Positions 15,519 through 23,777 of a DNA stretch of 64,000 bases are shown in pieces; the first letter of the stretch is position 1; every line of letters starts with the position of its first letter. The notes under the pieces were generated by a model that was not told where the DNA came from, did no database searches, and worked only from the letters and a program-made list of their open reading frames with translations. The translations under genes were made by a program, and so were the position numbers. This DNA is from Planctomycetota bacterium (GTDB lineage: Bacteria; Planctomycetota; UBA1135; GCA-002686595). Location: positions 1 through 64,000 of the forward strand of contig JAEUHY010000064.1 in the NCBI GenBank assembly GCA_016795325.1. The letters run 5' to 3'.

Positions 15519-16916
15519 TCAGCTGCGCGAGCCGGCCCGGCGGTGCGCGTCCCACGCCGCCCAGCCGCCGCGCAGATCGAGCAGCTGCGTGAAGCCGGCC
15601 TGTTCGAGCAGCGACGCCGCGATCGACGAGCGGTAGCCGCCTTGGCACTGGATCACCAGCTGGCGATCGCGCGGCAAATTGCGCGCGAGCTCGCGCAGCT
15701 GCGGCAGCGGTTCGTTGCGCGCGCCGTCGATGTGCCCCGCGTTCCATTCGTTCGTGGCGCGCACGTCGACCACCAGCGGCGGCTGTGCGCCGCGCAGCAG
15801 CTGCTCGAGTTCGTGCGGATCGATGCGCACGTGTCCACGCAGCAAGTCCGGGCGCGCGGCGAGCGCGTCGATGCCGTCCGCCAGGAAGCCGACCACGTTG
15901 TCGAAGCCGATGCGGCCCAGGCGCACGGCGGACTCGCGCTCGCGGCCGCGCGGCGCGATCAGCACGAGCGCTCGGCGCGGGTCGAGCAACGAGCCGCACC
16001 AGTGCGCGTACTTGCCGGACAACCCGATGTTCGTCGAGCCGCGCAGGTGGCGCGGCGCGAAGTCGTCCGGCTCGCGCGTGTCGAGCACGACGGCGCCGTC
16101 GCGTTCGCGCTCGAGCAACTGCTCGAGGCTGAGCGGCGTGAGCGCGCGGGCGAGCGCCTCGTCGAGCGTCGGCTTGAGTTGCGAGTTGAGCCGCGCGTCG
16201 AAGGCGAAGTACGCCGGCGCGGCGGGCTGCTCGCTGGTCAGCTCGCGCACGAAGGCTTCGCGCGAGAGCGGCTGCAGCGCCCAATTCACGCGCTTTTGCA
16301 GCCCCAGCGTCGAGCTCGTCTCCTTGCTCAAGCTCTTGCCGCACGCCGAGCCGGCGCCGTGCGCGGGGTAGACGAGCGTCTCGTCGGGCAGCGGCAGGAT
16401 CTTGTTGCGCAGCGAGTCGTAGGCGAGCGATGCGAGTTGTTCGGCGCTCATGCCGACCGACACGAGCAGGTCGGGCCGGCCGATGTCGCCGATGAACAGC
16501 GTGTCGCCCGTGAACAGCGCGTGCGGGCGCTGCGCGTCGACGGCGAGGTCGTACAGCGCGTAGGTCGTCGACTCGGGCGTGTGTCCGGGCGTGGCGAGCG
16601 CGACGAGGCGCACGTCGCCGAACTCGAGCACATCGCCGTCGCGCAGGGCGTGCGAGGCGTAGTCCGTGCGCGCCGCGGCGCCGATGTGGATCGTCGCGCC
16701 GCAGCGTGCGGCGAGCTCCAAGTGCCCGGAGGCGAAGTCCGCGTGCAGGTGGGTGAGCAGCACGTGCGCGATGCGCAGGCCGCGTGCCTGCGCGTCCTGC
16801 ACGTATGCGTCGACATCGCGCTGCGGGTCGATCACCGCGGCCGTGCCGGTGCGCTCGTCTCCGATCAAGTACGACGCGTGCGCGAGGCAGGTGAGGTAGT
16901 ACGGTTTGATCAGCAT
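15519..16916 (-). CDS. MBL-fold/double-rhodanese protein (persulfide dioxygenase-like)
   Basis: A 465-residue fusion. Residues ~1-245 are a metallo-beta-lactamase domain of the ETHE1/CstB type with 'LLTHLHADFASGHLELA', 'LATPGHTPESTTYALYD' and 'LFTGDTLFIGDIGRPDLL'. Two rhodanese domains follow. The first lacks the catalytic cysteine (loop region 'LIAPRGRERES'); the second retains it in 'IQCQGGYRSS'. By analogy with known fusions it should oxidise or handle glutathione or low-molecular-weight persulfide and transfer sulfane sulfur. It is divergent, 63 bp apart, from a chromate transporter gene. Confidence 0.88.
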   Translation of the reverse strand: MLIKPYYLTCLAHASYLIGDERTGTAAVIDPQRDVDAYVQDAQARGLRIAHVLLTHLHADFASGHLELAARCGATIHIGAAARTDYASHALRDGDVLEFGDVRLVALATPGHTPESTTYALYDLAVDAQRPHALFTGDTLFIGDIGRPDLLVSVGMSAEQLASLAYDSLRNKILPLPDETLVYPAHGAGSACGKSLSKETSSTLGLQKRVNWALQPLSREAFVRELTSEQPAAPAYFAFDARLNSQLKPTLDEALARALTPLSLEQLLERERDGAVVLDTREPDDFAPRHLRGSTNIGLSGKYAHWCGSLLDPRRALVLIAPRGRERESAVRLGRIGFDNVVGFLADGIDALAARPDLLRGHVRIDPHELEQLLRGAQPPLVVDVRATNEWNAGHIDGARNEPLPQLRELARNLPRDRQLVIQCQGGYRSSIAASLLEQAGFTQLLDLRGGWAAWDAHRRAGSRS

Positions 16917-16979
16917 GGTCGCAGCTTTTCGCTTGTGTGCAGGTCGCGCGAACGGTGATGGTACTGCTGGAACCTGCGC

Positions 16980-18296
16980 ATGAACTCAGCAGCCCAACCT
17001 ACGTTTCGCGAGGCCTTGGCCTTCTGGTTCAAGCTCGGTTGGATCAGCTTCGGCGGCCCCGCGGGGCAGATCGCGATCCTGCACGAGGAAGTCGTGCAGC
17101 GGCGGCGCTGGATCGCCGAGCCGCAGTTCGCACACGCGCTGAACTTCTGCATGTTGCTGCCCGGACCCGAGGCGCAGCAGCTCACGACCTACGTCGGTTG
17201 GTTGCTGCACGGCATGAAAGGCGGCCTGGCCGCGGGCGTGCTGTTCGTGCTGCCCTCGATCGCGATCTTGCTCGGACTCTCGTGGGTGTACGTCGCGCAC
17301 GGCGACCTCGCCTGGGTCGCCGGACTGTTCGACGGCTTGCAGCCTGCGGTGCTCGCCTTGATCGCCGTCGCGCTCGTGCGCATCGGCTCGCGCTCGCTGC
17401 GCACGCCGGCCCTCGCCGCACTCGCGCTCGCCGGTTGGGCGGCGTTCGCGTTGCTCGAGGTCCCGTTTCCGCTGGTGGTGCTCGCCGCCGCCCTGATCGG
17501 AGGCCTGGGCGCGCGCGCCGCGCCGAGTTGGTTCGCGCCCGCGAAGCTGCACGTCGCGGCGGACGCGAGCCTGCCCGAGCGTGATGCGAGCGAACGCAGC
17601 TGGCGACGCGCGTTGCGCGTGACGCTCGTGTGCCTCGTGCTCTGGTGGACGCCTGTGGCGCTCGCCGCGGCGCTGCTGGGTCCCGAGCACGCTCTCACGC
17701 GCCAGGGCCTGTTCTTCAGCCAAGCCGCGGTCGTGACCTTCGGCGGCGCCTACGCGGTGCTGCCGTACGTTGCGGAGCAGGCCGTGTCGACGTACGGCTG
17801 GCTCACGCCGGCGGAGATGCTCGACGGATTGGGGCTGGCGGAGAGCACGCCCGGCCCGCTGATCATGGTGCTGCAGTTCGTGGGTTACGTGGGCGCCTGG
17901 CGCCACGCCGGGCCGCTCGATCCGTGGCTTTCGGCCGTGCTCGGCGCGCTGGTCACGACCTGGGTCACGTTCGTGCCCTGCTTCCTGTGGGTGCTCGTCG
18001 GGGCGCCTTTCGTCGAACGGCTTCGAGGGGTGAAGGCCTTGGCTTCGGCGCTGGGCGCGATCACGGCCGCCGTGACCGGCCTGCTGCTCGACCTCGGCAT
18101 CGGCCTGGGCCGTGCGGTGCTCGCCCCGGAAACATCTTCAGGTCTGCGGCAGTTCGACCTGCTGGCCTTCGCGGTGGCCACGCTCGCCGCGGGATTGCTC
18201 TTCACGCGCCGCGCCAGCGTCCCTGCCGTTTTGGTCGGCGCGGCGGGCCTCGGCGTCCTGCGCGTTTGGCTCGGCCACGGATCCGGCGCGCTGTAG
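16980..18296 (+). CDS. chrA: Chromate transporter, long-chain ChrA type
   Basis: A 438-residue inner-membrane protein with two homologous halves. The first begins 'FWFKLGWISFGGPAGQIAIL' with 'NFCMLLPGPEAQQL'; the second repeats the pattern 'AAVVTFGGAYAVLPYVAEQA' with 'GLAESTPGPLIMVLQFVGY'. This is the duplicated ChrA/CHR family that expels chromate by proton-coupled transport. ATG 16980 gives the standard N-terminus. The shared 63-bp region with the persulfide dioxygenase-like gene suggests joint control by oxidative or sulfur-oxyanion stress (inference). Confidence 0.92.
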   Translation: MNSAAQPTFREALAFWFKLGWISFGGPAGQIAILHEEVVQRRRWIAEPQFAHALNFCMLLPGPEAQQLTTYVGWLLHGMKGGLAAGVLFVLPSIAILLGLSWVYVAHGDLAWVAGLFDGLQPAVLALIAVALVRIGSRSLRTPALAALALAGWAAFALLEVPFPLVVLAAALIGGLGARAAPSWFAPAKLHVAADASLPERDASERSWRRALRVTLVCLVLWWTPVALAAALLGPEHALTRQGLFFSQAAVVTFGGAYAVLPYVAEQAVSTYGWLTPAEMLDGLGLAESTPGPLIMVLQFVGYVGAWRHAGPLDPWLSAVLGALVTTWVTFVPCFLWVLVGAPFVERLRGVKALASALGAITAAVTGLLLDLGIGLGRAVLAPETSSGLRQFDLLAFAVATLAAGLLFTRRASVPAVLVGAAGLGVLRVWLGHGSGAL

Positions 18297-18396
18297 TTCA
18301 CGCCGCACCCCCAGTGCGGAGCACCTTGCGGATATCATCTCGTTCCGGGCCGACACGTTCGCGCCCGCCCCCGCGCGCCACCGCTCCCCCCAAGCA

Positions 18397-19773
18397 ATGC
18401 TCCGCACCGTGTCCCGTTCGTTCGCGTCCGTTCGCTGGTCGCTGCTCGGCGCATGCTTCGTCGCGGCCCAATTCAACGACGCACACGCGGGTTCCGGCAA
18501 CGCGCCGCGCAACGTGCTCGTGATCGTCGCCGACGATGTCGGCATCGACATGATCCACCAGTTCGGCTCGCACCCCGCGTCCGCGCCGACGCCGAACATC
18601 GATCAGCTGTGCGCCGAAGGCGTGTCGTTCATGAACGCCTTCACCGATCCGATCTGCTCGCCCACGCGCGCGGGGATCATGACCGGGCGTTACGCCGTGC
18701 GCTCGCTGATCGGCCGTCCGATCCACGAGTGGCAGAACGCCTGGTCGCTGCCGATCACCACGCCGACGCTGCCCAAATTGATCGCGCAGCACGCGCCCAC
18801 GCCGGTGGCGATGTCCGCGGTGGGCAAGTGGCATCTGGGCACCGCCAACAACGGCGGCGCCCTGCATCCCAATCTGTCGGGCTTCCCGTACTTCTCAGGA
18901 ATCCTCGGCAATTTCAGCTTCGGCAGCGAGTACACGAACTGGACCAAGGTCGTGAACGGGGTGAGCTCGACCACGACCACCTACGCGACCACCGACCAGG
19001 TCGACGACGCCATCGCGCGCATCGGCGCCATGCCCGAGCCGTGGTTCCTGTACTTGGGCTTCAGCGCGGCGCACATCCCGTTCCACGCGCCGCCGGCCAA
19101 CCTGCACACGTACAACCTCTCGGGCCCGCCCGATGCGACGCCGGTGGAGCACTACCGCGCGGCAGTGCAGGCGATGGACACCGAAATCGGGCGACTCATG
19201 CAGTCGATCGCGCCCGAAGTGCGCGAGAACACGACGGTGATCTTCCTCGCCGACAACGGGTCGGTCACCGATGCGGTGTTGCCGCCGGGCATCCCCAACC
19301 AGTCCAAGGGCACGCTGTTCGAGGGCGGCGTGCGCGTGCCGTTCCTGGTCTCCGGCGCGGGCGTCGCGTACCCGGGAAGTCGCTGCTACGCGCTCGTGCA
19401 GGGGGTGGACGTGTTCAACACGACGCTGGATGCGCTCGGCATCGATCCGTACCTGGCCTCGACCCCGACGAACGGCATCGACGGCATCTCGCTCCTGCCC
19501 TACCTCGAGCGTCCGTGGGCGCCCTCGGAGCGCGAATTCATCTACGCGCAGCGCTTCGAGCCGAACGGGCCTCCGCCGTACACCTCGGCGGGGTACATGG
19601 TCCGCGACGCGCGTTGGAAGTACGTCGACCGCGGCGGTCCGGGCAACCTGTTCTTCGACCTGGCGAGCGGATCGAACGCCGAACAAGTCAACCTGCTCGA
19701 CCAGCCCCTGAACGCCGAGCAGACCGAAGCCATCAAGCGGCTGCGCGGCTATTTGAAGCGCATCCTGATGTAG
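18397..19773 (+). CDS. Exported type I sulfatase (sulfatase 1 of a tandem pair)
   Basis: A 458-residue arylsulfatase-family protein. After an export signal ('WSLLGACFVAAQ', either a lipobox or a signal peptide cut near Ala-His-Ala) come 'VLVIVADDVGID' (metal site), the formylglycine motif C-S-P-T-R in 'ICSPTRAGIMTGR', 'VGKWHLG', 'FSAAHIPFHAPP' and 'VIFLADNGS'. Cys conversion to formylglycine would require a maturase elsewhere. It probably removes sulfate esters from algal polysaccharides, typical of Planctomycetota. It is paralogous to the next gene, 86 nt downstream, sharing 'TYATTDQVDDA' and 'KGTLFEGGV'. Confidence 0.92.
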   Translation: MLRTVSRSFASVRWSLLGACFVAAQFNDAHAGSGNAPRNVLVIVADDVGIDMIHQFGSHPASAPTPNIDQLCAEGVSFMNAFTDPICSPTRAGIMTGRYAVRSLIGRPIHEWQNAWSLPITTPTLPKLIAQHAPTPVAMSAVGKWHLGTANNGGALHPNLSGFPYFSGILGNFSFGSEYTNWTKVVNGVSSTTTTYATTDQVDDAIARIGAMPEPWFLYLGFSAAHIPFHAPPANLHTYNLSGPPDATPVEHYRAAVQAMDTEIGRLMQSIAPEVRENTTVIFLADNGSVTDAVLPPGIPNQSKGTLFEGGVRVPFLVSGAGVAYPGSRCYALVQGVDVFNTTLDALGIDPYLASTPTNGIDGISLLPYLERPWAPSEREFIYAQRFEPNGPPPYTSAGYMVRDARWKYVDRGGPGNLFFDLASGSNAEQVNLLDQPLNAEQTEAIKRLRGYLKRILM

Positions 19774-19859
19774 CGGGCCGGTCGCCCCTGGCAGCGCCAC
19801 GGGCGTACACTAAAAGAAGCTTCGTCCGCCGCGCGCTCGTCGCGTCCGAGCGGCTGCGC

Positions 19860-21263
19860 ATGCCCTTCCACCTCCGCCAAGATCGGGCCGCCTGCGCGTG
19901 GTCGGCCCCTGGATGGTTGCTCCTCGCAGGTGTGGCGAGCGCACTGCTCGCCGGCTGCGGCGGAGGAGGTTCGAGTGGCCCGGCGCCTACGCCGCCCAGC
20001 AACGTGCTGGTGGTCGTGCTCGACGACTGGGGCGCCGACATGTTCGCGCGCAGCGGCGTCCATCCGGACGCGCCGCCCACGCCGACGCTGGACGCGCTCG
20101 CGGACGCCGGCGTGTACTTCACGCGCTTCTACGCGGCGCCGACCTGCTCGCCGACGCGCTCCCAGATCCTCACGGGACGGCACAACTTCCGCACGCAACT
20201 GGGCGAGCCGATCAACCACTGGCAGAACGAGGCCGCGCTGGCGCTCGACGAAGTGACCATCGCCGAGGTGCTCGACAACGCCGCGCCGACGCCGGTGGCG
20301 AGCGCCGCGATCGGCAAGTGGCACCTGGGGTCGCTCTCGGTCGGCGATCTCGACCACGCCACGTTGCAGGGTTTCGACTGGTTCGCCGGCACGCTGGGCA
20401 ACCTCGTGTTCGGCGACACGTTCGCGCAGTACACCAAGACCGTGAACGGCGCGGTGCAGTCGAGTTCGACCTACGCGACCACCGACCAGGTCGACGACGC
20501 GCTCGCTCGCATCACCGCGAGCCCCGAGCCGTGGTGCGTGTACCTGGGCTTCAACGCACCGCACCAGCCCTTCCACGCGCCGCCCTCCGCGCTGCACACG
20601 CAGGCGCTGGCCGGCAACCCCAATTTGACGCCCAACGCGCACTACAAGGCCGCGGTCGAGGCCGTCGACACGGAGCTGGGCCGTTTGCTCGCGGCGCTGC
20701 CGCCGGACGTGCGCGCGCGCACGACGGTCATCGTGCTGGGCGACAACGGCACGCCCAATGAGGCGATCACGGCGCCGTCGGTGAACAACCAGAACAAGGG
20801 CACGCTGTTCGAGGGCGGCGTGAACGTGCCGCTGATCATCGCGGGGCCGACGGTTGTTCAGCCCGGGCGTACGAGCGACGCGCTCGTGCACGCGGTCGAC
20901 GTGTTTCCCACGGTGGCGGAGTTGCTGCGCACCGACGTGCGCGCCGGCGTGGGGGACAACCGGCCGATCGACGGGCGCAGTCTAACGGCGCTGCTCGAGA
21001 GCCCGACGGCGCCGCCCGTGCGCACGACGATCTTCCATCAACGTTTCGCGCCCAACGGGCCGCCGCCCTACGCGAGCGAGGCGTGGATGGTGCGCGACGC
21101 GCGCTGGAAGCTCATCCGCCGGGTCGGGCAAGCTGACCAGCTCTACGACTTGCAGGGCGTGGCGCGCGAGGGCGCGTCGCTGGACGTCAGCGCGCTGAAC
21201 CCCGAGCAGCAGGCGGCCTACGACGCGCTCGTGCTCGAGCTGGCCGCGGTGCTCGGCAGCTGA
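19860..21263 (+). CDS. Sulfatase lipoprotein (sulfatase 2 of a tandem pair)
   Basis: A 467-residue sulfatase with a clear lipobox, 'LLAGC' followed by a Gly run. Motifs: 'VLVVVLDDWGADM', C-S-P-T-R in 'TCSPTRSQILTGR', 'IGKWHLGSL', 'FNAPHQPFHAPP', 'VIVLGDNGTPN'. It is colinear with sulfatase 1, so the pair arose by duplication; one copy looks lipid-anchored and the other possibly soluble, which would split activity between envelope and outside. A 38-bp-stem hairpin at 21301-21391 follows the stop. Confidence 0.92.
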   Translation: MPFHLRQDRAACAWSAPGWLLLAGVASALLAGCGGGGSSGPAPTPPSNVLVVVLDDWGADMFARSGVHPDAPPTPTLDALADAGVYFTRFYAAPTCSPTRSQILTGRHNFRTQLGEPINHWQNEAALALDEVTIAEVLDNAAPTPVASAAIGKWHLGSLSVGDLDHATLQGFDWFAGTLGNLVFGDTFAQYTKTVNGAVQSSSTYATTDQVDDALARITASPEPWCVYLGFNAPHQPFHAPPSALHTQALAGNPNLTPNAHYKAAVEAVDTELGRLLAALPPDVRARTTVIVLGDNGTPNEAITAPSVNNQNKGTLFEGGVNVPLIIAGPTVVQPGRTSDALVHAVDVFPTVAELLRTDVRAGVGDNRPIDGRSLTALLESPTAPPVRTTIFHQRFAPNGPPPYASEAWMVRDARWKLIRRVGQADQLYDLQGVAREGASLDVSALNPEQQAAYDALVLELAAVLGS

Positions 21264-21300
21264 GCGAGCGGCCCGCGCGCAATCTCGGTTGCACGGGGCC

Positions 21301-21391
21301 GGTTGTACGGCGCCAGAGCAATTTGTTCCGCGCCGCCGAGGCGCCGCGCGCACCGGCGGCGCGGGACAAATTGCTCTGGCGCCGTACAACC
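21301..21391. repeat. Large hairpin repeat, copy 1 (possible terminator or REP/MITE-like element)
   Basis: A 38-bp stem (21301-21338 with 21354-21391; one G-T wobble at 21327/21365) closes a 15-nt loop. The outer 22 bp, beginning GTACGGCGCCAGAG, are identical to those of the hairpin at 21691-21781, while the inner stem differs by base changes that keep pairing. The conserved pairing implies selection for the folded form. It lies 37 nt after the sulfatase stop and 40 nt before the small membrane gene. Confidence 0.85.
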
Positions 21392-21431
21392 CAGCGCGAA
21401 TTCTCCCGGCGCGCTGCGTATTCTTCGAGCC

Positions 21432-21692
21432 GTGTGCTGTCTCTTCGGATGCCTGGGCGGAATCCTCGCGCGCGGCGTGCTTGTGCTCATGTACCTCAAC
21501 GGGTACCTCGAGCGCGCGTACGAGAGCGCCGTGTGGCCGTTCCTCGGCTTCCTGTTCCTGCCGCTCTCGACGATCTTCTACGCCTGGACGATCAACTCGC
21601 ACGGCGCGGTCGACGGCCTGTACACCGTCGGACTGACGCTCGCGGTGCTCGCGGACCTGGGCGTGTTCGCGAGCTCGCGCGACAGCGACTGA
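21432..21692 (+). CDS. Small membrane protein between two hairpin repeats
   Basis: An 86-residue protein beginning at GTG 21432 ('VCCLFGCLGGILARGVLVLM'), the first start after hairpin 1. Three hydrophobic segments are visible: ~5-22, ~31-48 ('VWPFLGFLFLPLSTIFYAW') and ~60-78 ('YTVGLTLAVLADLGVFA'). It has the look of small 2-3 TM planctomycetal hypotheticals. Its TGA (21690-21692) overlaps the first bases of hairpin 2. Function unknown. Its bracketing by two related hairpins may be coincidental terminator placement or may mark a mobile cassette. Confidence 0.7.
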   Translation: MCCLFGCLGGILARGVLVLMYLNGYLERAYESAVWPFLGFLFLPLSTIFYAWTINSHGAVDGLYTVGLTLAVLADLGVFASSRDSD

Positions 21693-21781
21693 TCGTACGG
21701 CGCCAGAGCAATTTGTCTCACGCCACCGGTGCGCGTCGCGCACCGGTGGCGTGAGACAAATTGCTCTGGCGCCGTACGATC
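21691..21781. repeat. Large hairpin repeat, copy 2
   Basis: A perfect 44-bp stem (21691-21734 with 21738-21781) with a GTC loop, 91 nt in total, the same length as copy 1. The outer part is identical to copy 1; the inner part shows paired substitutions relative to it. It lies between convergent genes (21432-21692 plus, 21788-22324 minus), so it could end transcription from both sides. Confidence 0.87.
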
Positions 21782-21787
21782 GGCGCG

Positions 21788-22324
21788 CTACTTGGCGTCA
21801 GCGGCCTCGACGAACTGCACGCCCGTCGCGACCAGCGTCAGCTCGCGCTTGGGCTCGGTCACCTTGGCGGCTTCGTCGTGCTTGCCCGCGTCCTCGAGGT
21901 AGTGCTTGAGGTCGGCGACCGAGGTCTCCTTCACGGCGAACTTGCCCTCGACCACGACCTTGCGGCCGGCGCAGTCCTTGGGCACGAAGAAGGCGTAGTT
22001 CTCGAAGGTCACGCGCATCGTCTGGCCGCTCTCGGCCATCGTCATCCAGCAGCCCTTGACCTTGCAGACTTCCTTGACGGCGCCTTCGAGCAGCACGGTC
22101 TTTCCGTCGTAGTTCGCGGCGTTCGTCATCACGGCCGCGGCCGCGACCGGCTGGGCGCTCGCGGGCGCCTTGCCGAACACTTCGCCCTTGCGGGCCGGGG
22201 CGGCCGGCGTCACGGCGGCGACTTGGTCCGTGGCGCGAGGCGCAGATTGCGCCTGGACTTCGGTCGACGTGCAGGAGGCGAGGAGCGTGAGGGCGGCAAG
22301 CGTGGCGAGTTGGACGTGCTTCAT
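21788..22324 (-). CDS. DUF4920 lipoprotein
   Basis: A 178-residue lipoprotein with lipobox LLASC. A Pro/Ala linker is followed by an OB-like DUF4920 domain: 'VLLEGAVKEVCKVKGCWMTM', 'MRVTFENYAFFVPKDCAGRK', 'VVVEGKFAVKETSVADLKHY'. The two cysteines of 'CKVKGCW' are the family's conserved pair, possibly a metal or redox site. It acts in the periplasm; the exact role is not known. It stops 6 nt from hairpin repeat 2. Confidence 0.85.
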   Translation of the reverse strand: MKHVQLATLAALTLLASCTSTEVQAQSAPRATDQVAAVTPAAPARKGEVFGKAPASAQPVAAAAVMTNAANYDGKTVLLEGAVKEVCKVKGCWMTMAESGQTMRVTFENYAFFVPKDCAGRKVVVEGKFAVKETSVADLKHYLEDAGKHDEAAKVTEPKRELTLVATGVQFVEAADAK

Positions 22325-23120
22325 GGCGTGATTTGGCGTGGAATTGACTTCGAGTCGGGCCCCGAGTCTAGCGTTCCCGCTCGGTCCGCCGGCGCCGGCT
22401 CGATGTGGAGGCGGTCCGTCGGCGCTGGACTTCAGGGACCTTTTCCAGCGCAGCCGCGCTGGCCGGGGCGCGCGGGCGGCGCTCGAGGTGGGTGGTCGAG
22501 GTTGGTGGCCGAGATTGGTTGTAGACGCACGCCGTGCGCTGGAACCGTGGCGTTCGAGTTCCCGCGCGGCCCTCGACCGCAGCGCAACTCGCGCGCGCTT
22601 CGACCTGAGTGCGGCGCACGGCGCGCCTGTGCCGCCGGCCGCGCAAGTCTCGACGCGCCGCCGCCGACGACGTGCGCAGCCGAGGGATCCGAGCTTCGAC
22701 TGCGCGTGTCCGTTCCCGCGCTGGAGGTTTCGGCGCGCGGGACAACGCCTGCGCCGGAAACGTGCGAGTCGCGGATCACGCGCGACTGGCTCGGCCGCCG
22801 TCACGGCGAATCAGCGCGCTGTTCATGGCGCACGCAGCGGCGCTGCCGGGGCCCGTTGCCGGTCGAGGATCCACTGACCTTGCAGGCGTCGTGCTCAACG
22901 CTTTCCCGCGTCGCTCGCAGCTTCCGCGCGAGAGAAGCAGCTGCTCGAGCCGCACACGCGCCGCCAGCGCTGCGCGTCCTGCGCTGTCGTCGCCGAGTTC
23001 CTCCGCGCGGTCCGCCACTTGACGAGCGCCGGTGCGCAGCCAGACTCGCACGCTCGCGAAACCTCTCGTTCACATCGTTCCGCGCGCCAACGCGCGCCCA
23101 ACCCGCGAGCACTCTCGACC
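22325..23120. other. 796-bp intergenic region without a supported gene
   Basis: Divergent promoters of the DUF4920 gene and the peroxiredoxin gene must lie here. All six frames are Arg/Ala/Pro/Ser-rich without motifs. Around 22482-22516 there is an imperfect triplicate of a 'ggTGG(c)CGAGg/aTTGGT' pattern. The length is unusual for this compact window, so a decayed gene or an RNA gene cannot be excluded. Confidence 0.5.
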
Positions 23121-23759
23121 ATGACCAACGGCATTCCGCGCATCGGCGATCAAGCCCCGGACTTCACCGCCAACACGACCCAAGGCGAGCTCAACTTCGG
23201 CGCCTGGGCCGCGGGCAAGTGGGTGATCCTCTTCAGCCACCCCGCCGACTTCACGCCGGTGTGCTCGACCGAACTCACCGAATTCGCGCGGCGCTCCGCG
23301 GAGTTCGCCGCGCTCGACACGCAGCTGATCGGCCTGTCGATCGACTCGATCCACAGCCACATGGCTTGGCGCGAGAACTTGAAGGGCCTGTTCAACGTCT
23401 CGATCGACTACCCGATGATCGCCGACATCGACATGCGCGTCTCGAAGCTCTACGGGATGCTGCACGAGAACACCTCGGCGACCGCGACCGTGCGCGCAGT
23501 GTTCGTGATCGACCCCAAGCGCGTCGTGCGCGCGCTGGTGTACTACCCGATGAACGTCGGCCGCAGCATCGATGAGATCAAGCGCTTGCTGCAGGGCCTG
23601 CAGTGCGCCGACAAACACTCCGTCGCATGTCCCGTGAACTGGAAGCCGGGCGACGACGTCATCGTTCCGCCGCCGAAGAACGAGAAGGAGCTCGCCGAGC
23701 GCGACTCGCACGCCGAGTACAAGAAGCGCGACTTCTACCTGCGCACGCGCTCGCTCTGA
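23121..23759 (+). CDS. 1-Cys peroxiredoxin (Prx6 type)
   Basis: A 212-residue peroxiredoxin. The peroxidatic site is 'SHPADFTPVCSTE', followed by 'LIGLSIDSIHSHMAWRENL' and the Prx6-type C-terminal arm 'QCADKHSVACPVNWKPGDD'. The cysteines of the arm are those seen in the D-x-H-S-V-A-x-P-x-N-W variant. It reduces hydrogen or organic peroxides in the cytoplasm, with an external reductant recycling the sulfenate. ATG 23121 is the conserved family start. Single gene, divergent from DUF4920. Confidence 0.93.
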   Translation: MTNGIPRIGDQAPDFTANTTQGELNFGAWAAGKWVILFSHPADFTPVCSTELTEFARRSAEFAALDTQLIGLSIDSIHSHMAWRENLKGLFNVSIDYPMIADIDMRVSKLYGMLHENTSATATVRAVFVIDPKRVVRALVYYPMNVGRSIDEIKRLLQGLQCADKHSVACPVNWKPGDDVIVPPPKNEKELAERDSHAEYKKRDFYLRTRSL

Positions 23760-23777
23760 GCGCTGCGGCCGCAGCCG

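Noticed and set aside
22325..23120. Short frames in the 796-bp gap as genes
   Set aside because: None has a motif, a start with ribosome site or a signal peptide; frames on both strands are equally Arg/Pro-rich.
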